DNA from: Zopfochytrium polystomum
Taxonomy: Eukaryota; Chytridiomycota; Chytridiomycetes; Chytridiales; Chytridiaceae
Assembly: GCA_025765615.1 (NCBI GenBank)
Contig: JAIVFJ010000078.1
Span: 208,679 to 272,678 of the forward strand
Reading direction: 5' to 3'
DNA: 64,000 bases
The notes under the pieces were generated by a model that saw only the letters and a list, made by a program, of their open reading frames with translations, did not search any database and was not told the DNA's origin. How positions within the stretch are numbered: the stretch's first letter is position 1; each line of letters starts with the position of its first letter. This document shows positions 34,580-46,457 of the stretch, in pieces. The position numbers and the translations under genes are program-made.

Positions 34580-34910
34580 CTCGAGCGGCCGAAGGCTGCG
34601 AGTGTTGTGCGTCAAAATTGGCTGAGCGGTTGAACTGTCGAAAAATGTCGGATATCCAATTTTTAGCATAGGCAGCATAGAGGGCGGCGGCGAGCGGCCA
34701 AAGGCCGCAAGTATGCCGGTCAAACAAAATGCGGTGGCAAAGTGCACTTGATGGTGGTGTTGCCTCGCCACTATTGCAGCGGCTTTGCCGCCGCAATAGT
34801 GGCGAGACCGCAGCCGAAGGCCGCAAGATTGGTGGAGGTGAGCGGCCGAAGGCCGTGATCACGACAGAATTGGTGAGGCTGAGATCGCGGCCGGAGGCTG
34901 CGATGCCCTT
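34580..34910. repeat. Cluster of GC-rich hairpins
   Basis: At least five short inverted repeats of the type GCGGCCGAAGGCCGC, some with a mismatch, at about 34583, 34692, 34810, 34840 and 34884. The largest, at 34764-34806, is a 43-base palindrome with a 14-base outer stem (CTCGCCACTATTGC), a GCGGC/GCCGC inner stem and a TTT loop. Confidence 0.85.
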
Positions 34911-35332
34911 TTTGACACGCCAGGCGCAATCACCAACACCCAGCAGAGCATCTGGAAAAATGCGGTTCTAGATATCAATTTTTACCATCTGCCTTTTAGG
35001 CACGGACACAGAATACACTCCGAATTCACTGGATGGCAGCCTGGGACGCCTCCTCCCCTGAAAAGAAAGCCAGGAAAGGACTACAGGGGAACCTACAAGT
35101 TTGCTTCACCGAAATGACTTTGAATGGTTTGGATCTTCTTTTGTTCGTATAGTTTTTAAAATGTTAACACTTTAATTTTCATACTAGAGATTTTTCACCA
35201 GCCCATGGGGACAACTGATTTCCACCTTCATAATGAAACAGCAAAACAAAATAATTGTCAAAAAGTCCTAAGAAAGAGAACCATGGAGGACCTAACACAC
35301 ACCACCAGAGAAACTTTTCTCCAATGAACAGG

Positions 35333-38300
35333 TCAGAAACAAACTAGGGAAGAAAAGCCACGACCCACAACGAAAATGTTTTGCCTTCTGATTAGTGTGA
35401 AACCACGTAATTCAGGTGGAAGCCAGAAACAGACTTTTGTGACATCAAAGATGAACCAAACACCATCCTGCATCACAGATTCAAGGACACCTTCCACATT
35501 CTGCAGTCGATGCCCAGACAAATTACGCGCACTTATACACTGTGTCAGGCTACTCACAAAGGATGGACTTGTGATGGCATTTTCCTCCTCTGCAGGTAGT
35601 CCAGTCCCAAGTATGATTAGCTTTCTCTTGTCATTTCTGTCCCTTAAAACAACAGACAGCCCATCGGAACTGAATTCAGGAAACAATGTGAATGACAGGC
35701 CATCCAGCTTATGCAGCTCCTGGCCAGTGGATGCATTCCAAATCCTGATTGTTTTGTCATCACTTCCAGACACAACAAACTGGCCATCAGGACTGAATGC
35801 TGCAAATTTGACGCTACCAGAGTGTCCCTTCAGCAAATGCAGCTCCTGGCCAGTGGATGCATTCCAAATCCTGACTGTCTGGTCAGTGCTTCCAGACACA
35901 ACCAACTGCCCATCAGGACTGAATACTGCACAATTGACAAAAGAAGAGTGTCCAAAGAGCTTATGCAGCTCCTGGCCAGTTGATACATTCCAAATCCTGG
36001 CTGTCTTGTCATTACTTCCAGACACAGCAAACTGCCCATTAGGACTGAATGCTGCAAATTTGACACTACCAGAGTGTCCCTTCAGCTTACGCACCTCCTC
36101 CCCAGTGGATGCTTTCCAAATTCTGATTGTCTGGTCATTGCTTCCAGACACAACAAGCTGCCCATCAGGACTGAATACTGCACAATTGACATAATCAGAG
36201 TGTCCTTCCAGCTTAAGCAGCTCCTGGCCAGTTGATACATTCCAAATCCTGACTGTCCTGTCAAGACTTCCAGACACAACCAACTCCCCATCTGGACTGA
36301 ATGCTACAGATAAGACAACACCTGAGTGTCCCTTTGGCTTATGCTGCTCCTTGCCAGTGGATGTATTCCAGATCCTGATTGCCTGGTCATTGCTTCCAGA
36401 CACAACAAACTGCCCATCAGGACTGAATGCTACACAGTTGACATAAGAGGAGTGACCCTCCAGCTTTTGCAGCTCCTTGCCAGTGGATGCATTCCAAATC
36501 CTGATTGTCTTGTCATAACTACCAGTCGCAATAAACTGCCCATCAGGACTGAATACTACAGATAAGACACCATCTGAATGTCCCTCCAATTGATGCAGCT
36601 CCTGGCCAGTAGATGCATTCCAGATCCGTACTGACTCATCATTACTTCCAGACACAACAAACTGCCCATCTGGACTGAATGCTACCGAATTAACAGCAAA
36701 AGAGTGTCCATCCAGCTTTTGCAGTTCCTGGCCAGTGGATGCATTCCAAATCCTGACAGTCTTGTCACTACTTCCAGACACAATAAACTGCCGATCAGGG
36801 CTGAATATAGCAAAATTGACACTACCAGAGTGACCCTCCAGCGTATGCAGCTCCTGGCCAGTGCATGCATCCCAAATCCTGACTGTTGTATCTTCACTTC
36901 CAGACACAACCAACTCCCCATCAGAACTAAATGCTGCAAAAATGACAGTGCCAGAGTGTCGCTCCAGCTTTTGCAGTTCCTGGCCAGTGGACGCATTCCA
37001 GATCCTGACTGTCTTGTCATTACTTCCAGACACAACAAACTGCCCATCAGGACTGAATGCCGCAGAGTTGACCCAAGAAGAGTGTCCCTCCAGCTTCAGC
37101 AGCTCCTGGCCAGTCAATGCATTCCAAATCCTGATCGTCTGGTCACCACTTCCAGACACAACAAACTGCCCATCTGGACTGAACGCTACAAATTTGACAC
37201 TACCAGTGTGTCCCTCAAGAATGTTTAAACAGGAGGGCCAAGATTTCAGTTGCCCCTTTACAACTTTAGGGCATGACACTCTTCCAGGCACTTTCTGAAC
37301 AAATGTCTTGAAAAATTCAGAGTTGCTTGGGGAGAAGGGTACAGCTGTGAAGTAAACTTGCAACGCAGATGCCTTGAGTGGAATGAGAAACTTTTGGACA
37401 ACCCTTTTCATGTCTTCCATGAGGGTGTGCAGTCTGTGCTTCTTGTCAGGAACTAGCGTTTGGAGCTTTGTCATGGCAGGAATCACCATGTTGAGGCAGT
37501 CTAGCAAGCTGCAGACTTCAAGGAAATGATGTCCATGTTGCACAAGAAAGTCATGCATTTCACCAAAAAGAGTGTGATCAAGCAAATATGATGGAGTTGT
37601 TGAAATGGGCTTCTTGATTGCATCTTCTTGCAAATCTTTGTCAGGAATAATTGCCCTGGCCCCTTCAAATATTTGTGGAGCAAGCTTCATAGTTCCTGGT
37701 GGAATCAGATTGTCTTCTGCATCAAACCACGTTTCACTATCATCACTATCTTCTGGATCATTCTGTCCAGTATCTTGGCTGTGTTTGGGTAGGCCTTTGG
37801 CTCCGAGTCCTGACTCAACACAGTGCTCCCAGAAATGTTTGACTGCATATCTGACATGCTCAGGAATTCCTTTGTGCACCTTATCATCAAAATCAGGAGT
37901 TTCAGAGTGGAAATCTGAGAATGGCAGATCACAAATATTAAATTTCAGGTTCTTGTCCATGGAACCGATGCACAGCATTGCAACAGCGGAATGACCACTT
38001 TTCAGTTCAATCTTAACAGACAGCTTGCATCTTTCTGCAGTTGTCAGGTAGTCCTTGACAGACTTGTGGAACAGCCTGATTTTCTTCGTTGAACCGTCAA
38101 GCACAAGGATGGGATCAAGCATGCGGATGCACCTCATCACAGTTTCAGGGTTCTCCTTGTCCAGCAGAGAGACAATGGCTGCTGCAGTCAGAGGCTCATA
38201 GACCAGACCAATGATTGATAACACGGCATGAAAAAGTGTTTCCAAATGGCTCTTTTTGATCGATGGAAGTATGCCTTGGAATATCCTATCATACATCGTG

Positions 38301-40560
38301 TCAATGCTTTCATCCAGCTTGGAGCCCTCAGGAAGGTCTTCAATTTGCCCAATGGTGATTTCCTCAGCCTCTAATTTCTGCAAGTAAGTGCAAGCAGTCA
38401 CAAGCCAGACAAAAATTCCAGCAGACTTTGATACCAGAATCTTGGATCCCTCATCAACAACAAGTTGCTCAGCATTCAATGACCTGAGGAAATCTCTTGT
38501 GAACTCAATCTGGTCCTGAGTGTTCTCTTCAGTTGTTGGCACAATTTCCTCAAAAGGAATTTTCTCAAAGGCTTTCACAATATCTTCTTCAGGGCGTCCA
38601 GTCACCAGCAACTTCACATTGGCTGGAAGCAGCCTGTTCAGCTCTTGAAACACTGAGAGAATCTCATTCCTCTTGCCAATTGCGCCACACTCGTCGAGGG
38701 CATCCACAACCAGTACTACAGGCACATTCAGCTTCTTGGATTCAAAAACCTCCTCCAATGGCTGAACAAGCAGCACTTTCATCATCTCAAACACAGATCT
38801 GGACAGAATATCTGGATTTTCTTGCTTGAATTGCAGCAGAATCTCTCCATACTGAATATTGAACCTGGCAAGACCAAACACGAGGGTCAAGACCAGGTTG
38901 CGTGCACTGCTTCGACCCTCATCATCATGCTTGCAGAAGAACAAGCCTCCAAGCATGTTTTTGGCCTGCAGCTCCCTGGAGACCATGGCAGCCATCACAG
39001 ACTTGCCCACTCCAGCCACTCCTTTCAACCACATCACCCTGTTGGCACTGGTTTCTGAAGGATTATCTGGAGACAGAAATTGGAACACTTTCTTGACCAG
39101 CCACTGCCTGGATCCAGAGAGCACATTCTTCAGGAGGGCTTGCCTCGCAACATCCATCTGCTCAGACAGAGGCATCAACCATTTCTCCAATTCAGACAAA
39201 CTGGACCTGGAAAGTGAAATATCTGCGCGTGGACTTGGAATTTTCGTATATGCCTTGCGGCGACTGTACAATTCTCTTGCTTCAGTCACAATCCTTAATA
39301 TTTTCAAGTTGATCAGAGCTGGATAATCAACAGTGTGCAGACACTTACTTCCCAACATCACTCTCGGGATGAGCCTTTGGCCCATTCAGCTCCAGAATCA
39401 TCTTCACAGTTTCAGACACAGTTTGCAGGCCAGGGCTCAGCGGGTGTGCATGTGGCCGGTCAGGAAACTTGGCGTGATCAAAAGTGCTAAAGTTTTGCAC
39501 CAACAAGGCCTTCCTCCCGTCATCAAGAGTGGCCATCACTGTGCCTGAAAGAAGAATGGGCAGAATATCATGGCCTTTTTCCTCCTTCATCTGAAGTGCC
39601 AGCTCCCACTGAAGTCGTGTGTCAGATTGGAATGTAGGATGATTTGGGAGTGCTGTTTCTCACCTCCAGCAAACAGTTGTCTGGTTTTTCATCAGCCTCA
39701 CGCATTCGCCCCATACTTGCATCAGAGCAGAGGAGAATAATCACAGTAGAGTGAAAGAGTCCGGACATGAAGTTGACTCCCCACTTCTGGCCAAATGCAA
39801 GGCACTTTGCATCCCAAAATGGGTGCAGACCAAACATTTTGGACTCCTCAGCTCTGAAATCTTTCAACAGAGCTTCGTGTATCTCGTGGAACAGATCCTT
39901 GGCAACGACAGTCTCTGACGCCTGACGGTAGCTACAACAACAGTCAGTTGGAATGGTGGAACTGAAGGAGTATTGGGCAGACCTGATGAAGAAAGGATGT
40001 TTCTGAACAGCTGTTTTGCATTGCCAATCCTCTGGAATCAGTTCAATCCATTTATCTGTGGAACGAGAAGTTAAGCACTGATATGCAAGGATCATTTAAA
40101 ACAGCTTACCTTTCTTGCACTCAAGAGTCTCATCATGCTTATTGTCCTCAGCAACATCAGCAGTGGCAGCACTGTCTGCACAGTCAGAATCTTTGTGAGA
40201 GGGCCCCGTTACACCAGGAGTACTCATGACAGCGGCAGCAGCACCGCTTGCAGTGGAGCTCTGGGAGTTCTCTGCAGCAAGTACCTTCAAAATTGTGAGA
40301 ATGACAAACACAGATGAGAAGCAAAATGGCCATACCTTCCACTTGAAATTCTGAGAAAGCAAGCTGGGGAGATCATCATCCACATCAAGGACCATCTCAT
40401 CACCAGTTGCAGGATCAACATACACCAACTCAATGGAAGCAGCAATCTTCCAGCGGGTGGCCACAAGCTGAAGCAAATCATCAAGACAAGTTGTTGCAGG
40501 AACAGATATCCTCCTGTTTTTTCCACCGTACTCAAAAATTGCAGTCCATGCAGTTGCCAT
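35333..40560 (-). CDS. NLR-type receptor: PB1-like, TIR, NACHT, WD40 array
   Basis: Predicted signal-transduction NTPase of the STAND class. Exons on the minus strand: 40560-40336, 40284-40110, 40055-39983, 39931-39664, 39608-39349 and 39293-35333, all in phase, about 1653 residues. Residues 1-75 look like a PB1 or ubiquitin-like fold (LVYVDPATGDEMVLDVDDDL). After a Ser/Ala/Asp linker, a TIR domain spans about 150-300: FFISYRQASE, GLHPFWDAKCLAFGQKW, STVIILLCSD and NCLLEWELAL with candidate catalytic Glu 247 or 249. NACHT follows with Walker A GVAGVGKS (about 425-432) and Walker B VVLVVDALDE (about 526-535). The last third is a WD40 array of 12 close repeats plus one degenerate repeat. One donor (GTCTGC, exon 3) is weak, but that join creates the TIR strand motif. 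An immune or allorecognition role is inference. Confidence 0.9.
35700..37230 (-). repeat. WD40 coding repeats, 126-base units
   Basis: Twelve near-identical tandem units of 42 codons, each with the pattern L-GHs..V....FSPDGqfvvSGS.D.tvRIWnasTGqel, followed by a degenerate thirteenth. Units also match at DNA level, for example the repeated CCTGGCCAGTGGATGCATTC. Such high internal similarity indicates recent duplication or gene conversion between units. Confidence 0.95.
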
Positions 40561-42894
40561 GATCCTTGGAAGAACTTTTGACAGATTCTGAAAACAAAGG
40601 AGGTGAGCATTTGACCATTGGGGAAATAGGATGGTAAAATTGGAGAGAGGATTCAAAGGGATAGAGTAAGTTGGTTTCGAAATTGCTTGTTCAACTTGTT
40701 CCTGGTTAGTGTATGCTCTACTGCGTCCATGTTTGCAACATTCAACTTGGCTTCCAACTGTCTGAGCGTGTTGCGCACTGGGCGTTGCGGGGAGAACTGC
40801 GCTTTGTGTTCATGGAGCGCAGTCGATGCATTGGTGTGGCTGCGGGGAACTCAGACACGAGCCAATGTGGGTGCCGCGCGAGGCGCTGTTTCGTAGGCCA
40901 GCCATCGCGATCGTTCATCCTCGCCGTTGGCAGGCAAAGGATTGAAGATACCCTCGTCGTGATCTTGGATCCCTGCTGGGGAGGCGGGGAGGAGCGCAAG
41001 GAGGGGGTTGGGGGGGAGGGACGCGTGCGCGTCGCCGCGCGTCACACCCGGCAGCCTCCTCACCTTGTCGTTGGAAAATTTTTATGTGAATCCGACCATC
41101 GCTCTGTCCACTTGGGTGCGGGCTGTACCGCGATGGCTGTAGACGTGGACGGACTTAAGCGACGTACTTGCGGGCGGGAGGAGAGGCGAGGGGGGTTGAT
41201 GGTGCGTCGGGGATTCGGCAGGATACCGATTAAAATGCAACGCAATCCAGCGGCACGCACAGACGGCCCGCATTAGCTCTGAGTGTTCCTCGTTCATTGT
41301 CCTGAATCGCATCCTGTTCGAGCGTCGACGCCGCTTCTTAACGAGTCGTCTCGGGGATTGTTTTCCGTCGACGTACAGTTCCCGTGTTGAGCGACAAGCC
41401 ATGATGCTTGGCAACGGCAATGTCCACTCGCGAGAGTCGAAAATGGCGTCCGGCCCCAACGGCGGTGGGCGACGGCTTACAGGCGAAGGGTAGAGCGGCC
41501 TCCTGATCCAGGCGATCAGCTGTGGACGGCAGTGCAGGTAAATTTATGTCAACGGGCGATGGCGAGCCTGCGAGTGAACCTTTGCTAGTTCCAATCATAC
41601 GCGGCTGGCGGCGGAAGCTGGGTAGTGGACAAACGTGCGCGCTGGTGGTCCGAGGCTCCAATAGAGTGGCGGCGGCCAAGTCGCTGCGCCGAGATGGCCT
41701 GGCCGCCGCGCCATTCCCTTCCAAGGGTGCGCACGCGACGGGTCGTTGGTCGGCGAGTTCCGTTAGCGACTGCTGCCGTGGGCATTTAGTTCGCTGGTCG
41801 GTCGACGAAAGACTGGGTCACAACAGTCAGGTGTCCTAGGGGCGCGGCGCTGTCGCTCGTACTCCGTAAAGGCGCAGGCTTTTGGCTCTGAATGTTCCAA
41901 AGCGGGTCGACGGTGAAACGAGCTGGTGGTCCTCAGACGCCGTTTCGTTGTTATGCCAGCCACCGCGTGCTGAGGTCGAAGAGGTCCTGAACGTCGACCA
42001 ACCCGCGGGCGCGACGTCGAAAAGAAAGCAAGCCGTGGGAGGACTCGACGCTGCACAAAACCACGGGATTGGGCCCGAGTAAGTGGAGGAGTGGATTGAA
42101 ACGGAGTCGGCTGCTGTATATTTGCCCAGTAAGGCACCACTGAAGGATCATCAAGCAAGGAGGAAGAGGACGGTTGAAGGGGGAAGTGGGACAATGAAGG
42201 GAAGATCGTTCTCAAAAGTATTTCGTTATAAAACGAACAAAAAAAAAAAAAGAACTTCTTTGCTTTGATTGGTGTCGACGCCTCCTTCCGATGGGGCAAC
42301 ACACAGTTGTGGAGTCGCCAACAATGCGTTGGCGTATCACACATTTCATCGGCGCCACTCATCATATGCCCACACGACCGACCGCGCCTGCCTCGCCCCC
42401 ATATCGTTTGAACCACAGCAACTGCGCCCCGCCGCCGCCGTCGCCGCCGACACGCCACCGGCGCTAACCAGCCAACGAGGCGGGACGCGGCGGCGGCAGA
42501 GTTGTTAGGGACTGCTTTTGCGGGACTGGCCCGGTGATGAGGTTGGGGCCGTTTGATTGAGGCGGACTTTTCATGCAGGTTGATCAGGAACGGGCAACTA
42601 GCAGATACTGGTTTGTATGGTTTGTAACACAGGTCACGCTGCGAATGCGTCAGCATCATTCCAGAGTTTTCGTCGCGCTCGCCTCGACTGTCAGTCAAAA
42701 CTCCGATCGAGCTGTTGAAATCGCTCAATAAAGAGTTTGTCTGCGAGTTTGGCCAACCCAGAAGAAAAAAGAAAAAAAAAAAAAAATAGAAACCCCGCAA
42801 AATGCAAAGAAAGGCAGCGCAGATGGCTGCTGAGAAAGAAGAAGAAGAAGGATAAAGTGTCCCATCGTCCAATTGGTACCCACACTCCCCCATT
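40561..42894. other. Intergenic, no gene recognised
   Basis: GC-rich sequence with several open frames on both strands (longest on minus, 41763-43115). None has a recognisable domain, a sensible intron structure or non-random composition, and the longest overlaps the 3' exon of the oxidoreductase in another frame. The 5' end should hold the promoter of the NLR gene. Confidence 0.4.
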
Positions 42895-45632
42895 TCACAA
42901 CATCGACCACACCGCGTACCCAACCACCAGCACGCCGATCCACCACGCCAGCTGCACCGCCGCCGCCCCGGAACCTCCGCGCTGCCCAAACGCCGTCGCC
43001 TCGAGCGCGTCCCGCACCGCCGCGCGACGCTGCGCCTCGTTCGCGTACAGCGGCCGCCCCACCCGGTACCGCGCCGTTGCCGCCGGCGCCGAAGCGTCTT
43101 TGCTCGTCGCGTCAACTTCGCCCGACGCCGCCGCCACCGCTGCTGCGGCCCACGCCGGGGCCGCGGGGGCCACCCGGTGCGTCGGGTACCCGCCGTTCAG
43201 GACTACCTGGAAGGGGCACGTTGCGCCGAGGGACAGCGCCGCGAGGAGTCCCGATGTGATGCCGTCCTCTGGTTGTTTTTTTTTTTTGTGGGATGGGGGT
43301 GGGAAGAGCACGACGAGGACAGAAAGGGCGAGGTGAGAGTGACTTGGAGTTATCTATTGCCTGTTCAGCGAGAACTGAGAGGAATAAAACGCTGGGACAT
43401 TGGGGAGGAAAGGGGGCGTCTACCGTGGAAACCGTAGTTTGTCCACGCGCCCGCGAATGTGATCCCGCGCTTATTTTGAATGGTGTCAAGCGCGTCTTGG
43501 GCGGCGATTGTCTTCCGGAAAAAAATTGTGCGAGACAGTATGAAAGGCGTAAGAGGATGCCCAGAGCGAGAGAAAAAAAGGTTCAAAAAGCCCAACAGCT
43601 CTTAGAACCTCACCTGAGGAGAGTACAGCGGATGTGTGTAATCCCACTGCCCCAGCACCGTCTTTGGGTCCGGCTCGCGGAGGGGGTTCATTGTGACCAG
43701 CACGGTGCCGTACGTCTTTTCGTCGACAAATGGCTGCAAACGGTTCATCCAGTACGTGAGGCACATGCTCTGCGACTGCTGCTCGTCCGAGACGGCCGTC
43801 AGATAGTTCCACGAGGCCCACGCGAGCCGTCGTTTTGGCATGAGCTGGGAGTTGTTTATTGGGGGTTTTTGTTTGAAAATTTTGGCAAGGCGGACGAGTG
43901 AGTATGTTCGTAATGCGAGAAGGGAGGCGGGGAGAGTACCGAAGCGTCCCTGTGCAGCACGGCGCGGTTGTTGACAAACTGCACGGCGCCGAGAATGCGG
44001 CGCTCGTCGGGGGTGGCGTCGTCGCCGAGGGCGGCGAGGGCCTGGTCGGCGTGAGTGGCAAAGATGACGTGATCGTAGACCTCGGTGGCGCCGGACTTTG
44101 CCGTGACGGCCACGTGGCCGTCATCGAGCGTCCGAACGCGCGCCACGGGCGTGTTGAGCCGCTTGTCCGCGACGCCGGCGAGCACCTTGTCGACGTACGT
44201 GCGGCTGGAGGGTGGTTTGAGAACAGAATGAAGACAAGGGTGAGCGGGCGTCAGAACATGATGCGGGCGTGGGGATTGATCGTATCGGCCCACACTTTGA
44301 AGACGTCCATGCACCAAGCCAGTACTGTCTAGCCGATCTCAGGCCATCGCCCCCACCCTACTCCTCGCCGGCCGGCCCGGCCAACCCTTTCCCTTACCTT
44401 CCGCCATACACAGTCCTCCACTTTGGCCGCCCGCCAATCTGCAGCATAATGTGGTTGCGCATAAATCGCACGAGCGTCAGCAGCGGAAACTTGTCGAACG
44501 TCATGTCGGCGGGGGTCGACCAGATGGCGGCGGTCATGGGCAGCACGTAGTTTTGGTAAAAGAACTTGGAGTACCCAAAGCGCGCGAAAAACTCGCCCAG
44601 CGTCATGCTCGCGTACGGGTGCTTCTTTGCGCCGTCGCCGACATCCGCCCCCGCCAGCGGCTCGCCCGTCACCGGGTCAAACTGCAGCGCGTCGGCCTCG
44701 GTCGCGATCGCGGACGCCTGCTCGTGGAACCGGACGATCTCGGAAATGAGCCCGTACATGCCCCACGCTGCGCCGCGCTGCCCGTGCCCGACTGGCAGCA
44801 GGTTCCGCCGCTGTGCAAACACCGTGTTGACGTTGTCGCCGCACCACTCGAACTCGCCCTCGTTCCGCGAGACTGAGAAGCTCATGTCGGAGCGCTGCAC
44901 CGCCACGTTGAGTTCGTTGAGGAAGCGGAGAAAGTTGGGGTCTGGAAGAGGTGGGGTTGGGATTTGAGTTCACACACGAATCGCGCGGGCACGCTCGCTC
45001 GCTCGCTCGCGCACACGTAAACGGGGCTAAACCCGCGATGCAATAAACAGATCGCGATTGGGCCGAAATGCTCACAGGTGATGGGATTGCACACGATGAA
45101 GCCGGTGTCGACGCCGACGGTCTTGGACGGGTCCTTGAGGGACGGCACGTCGACGGTGTGGGTGTGGCCGCCAAAGTAGCCGTCGGCCTCGTACAGCGTG
45201 ACGGCGAAGCGGTCCGGGTCCCGCGAGAGCAGCCATGTCGCGCCGATGCCGGCCACGCCGGAGCCCTGGGGTTGGTTAAAAGTGTGGGACGGGTAAGGAG
45301 GGGAACGCGGGGGGTTCGTTCGGTGAGTTCCAGTGGGAGTTTGGTGCGGCAGCAACAATGCGCGTGGCGCGCGCGGACGCCGTTTCCGAGTGGGCGGTTG
45401 TGTGCGGATGCAGGCAGGAGAGCGTGCCATCGAGCAGCTGAGCGCAACAGGACGGCAGCCGGGAAGCGGATCGTGCATGTGTTCGGCCTCTCTATCTCTG
45501 TCGCGTGCTCACACTCTCTCAACCCAATCCATAATTCATGCACACACACACACACACATACACACTACTACTCACGATGACGGCAACGCGGCGTTGACGT
45601 TGCTGCTGCTGCTGCTGTGTGGGGGCCGCCAT
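42895..45632 (-). CDS. FAD-dependent amine-oxidase-like oxidoreductase (COG2907 type), tail-anchored
   Basis: Flavoprotein of the amine-oxidase superfamily; substrate unknown. In bacteria COG2907 proteins often neighbour cyclopropane fatty-acid synthases, which hints at lipid modification. Exons 45632-45576, 45265-45076, 44941-44398, 44204-43940, 43844-43614, 43511-43424 and 43268-42895 are all in phase, about 582 residues. A poly-Gln N-terminus leads to the FAD-binding motif VAVIGSGVAGIGAT, split by intron 1, then YEADGYFGGHTHTVDV. Later motifs are DTGFIV, DHVIFATHADQAL, HRDASLMPKRRLAWASWNY and ITFAGAWTNYGFHGEDGITSG, the C-terminal FAD motif. The end is a hydrophobic helix (LAWWIGVLVVGYAVWSML), consistent with a membrane tail anchor. 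Confidence 0.9.
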
Positions 45633-45802
45633 GCTCTCTTCCTTTACGTGTGGACTGAGAAGGGGTTGTGCTGTTGTAGAAATGGGTATTTATTATGTCC
45701 GCGACCCGATCGCCCACTGTCTCTTGCCCACTGCCTGTCTGTCTGCATGTCCCTAATTGATGGCTCTGTTTTTCCGCCCCGCATTTAGAGACAGCGAGAC
45801 AG

Positions 45803-45868
<66 letters not shown>

Positions 45869-46457
45869 CCATTCGGACTCACGGCGAGCAGACGGCTTGG
45901 ATCGGCACCAGCTCATTCGCTCATTTGCTCATTCGCTCTTGTCGTGGTTATTGCACCCCCCGCGTCAACCCACGCTGGACTTATCGCAGTCGAAGGAGGT
46001 AAGTTTTGAGGACGATCAATCCAACTAGTGACAACGCTCCCCCCCGTTGCATATGTGGAATTAACATGAATGGCAATATATTCATGAATGGGACTCGCGC
46101 ATGGCCTCCCCCCATCCCCCTCCCCAACACGAGCCGAGAGCGGAAGATAGGACGTTGGCGGGGTCAGTTAGATGGCTTACAGCTCTAACCCTGAGGATGA
46201 TGCCCGCCGATGACAACTAACAACGCTCTGCCTGCAGTCGAGCGGCGTGCAGACAAGAGACGCAGGCGTTCTCCGCGCGAACACGACTTTTCCTTTTCTT
46301 TCTGTTGGTTCGGGGCAGCCTGCAGTTAATTTTTTTTTTACAAGAAAAAAAAAGTTGGGTGACGTCACCGACGACTGCCACCCACAGGAGATAAAGTTTC
46401 TTTCCGTTTCCAAGAATCCGACTTGGATCCGCTAATTCTGCTTCTTGTTCTTTCACA
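45633..46457. promoter_or_regulatory. Divergent promoter region with (GA)n
   Basis: Spacer between two divergent genes. A (GA)n tract at about 45808-45861 is the main feature. T-rich and A-rich runs lie near 46329-46350. No TATA box is evident. Confidence 0.5.

Larger units (their letters stand above)
33409..35332. other. Intergenic repeat-rich spacer
   Basis: Holds an inverted family D repeat, a (TG)n/(GA)n block near 34150-34218 and a cluster of GC hairpins. No supported gene. Confidence 0.6.

Noticed and set aside
36326..38829. Several plus-strand frames across the NLR gene
   Set aside because: Antisense translations of the repetitive WD40 and NACHT coding strand; none has a domain.
41763..43115. 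450-codon open frame on the minus strand
   Set aside because: It overlaps the well-supported last exon of the FAD oxidoreductase in a different frame, has no recognised domain and reads through poly-Phe from simple sequence.
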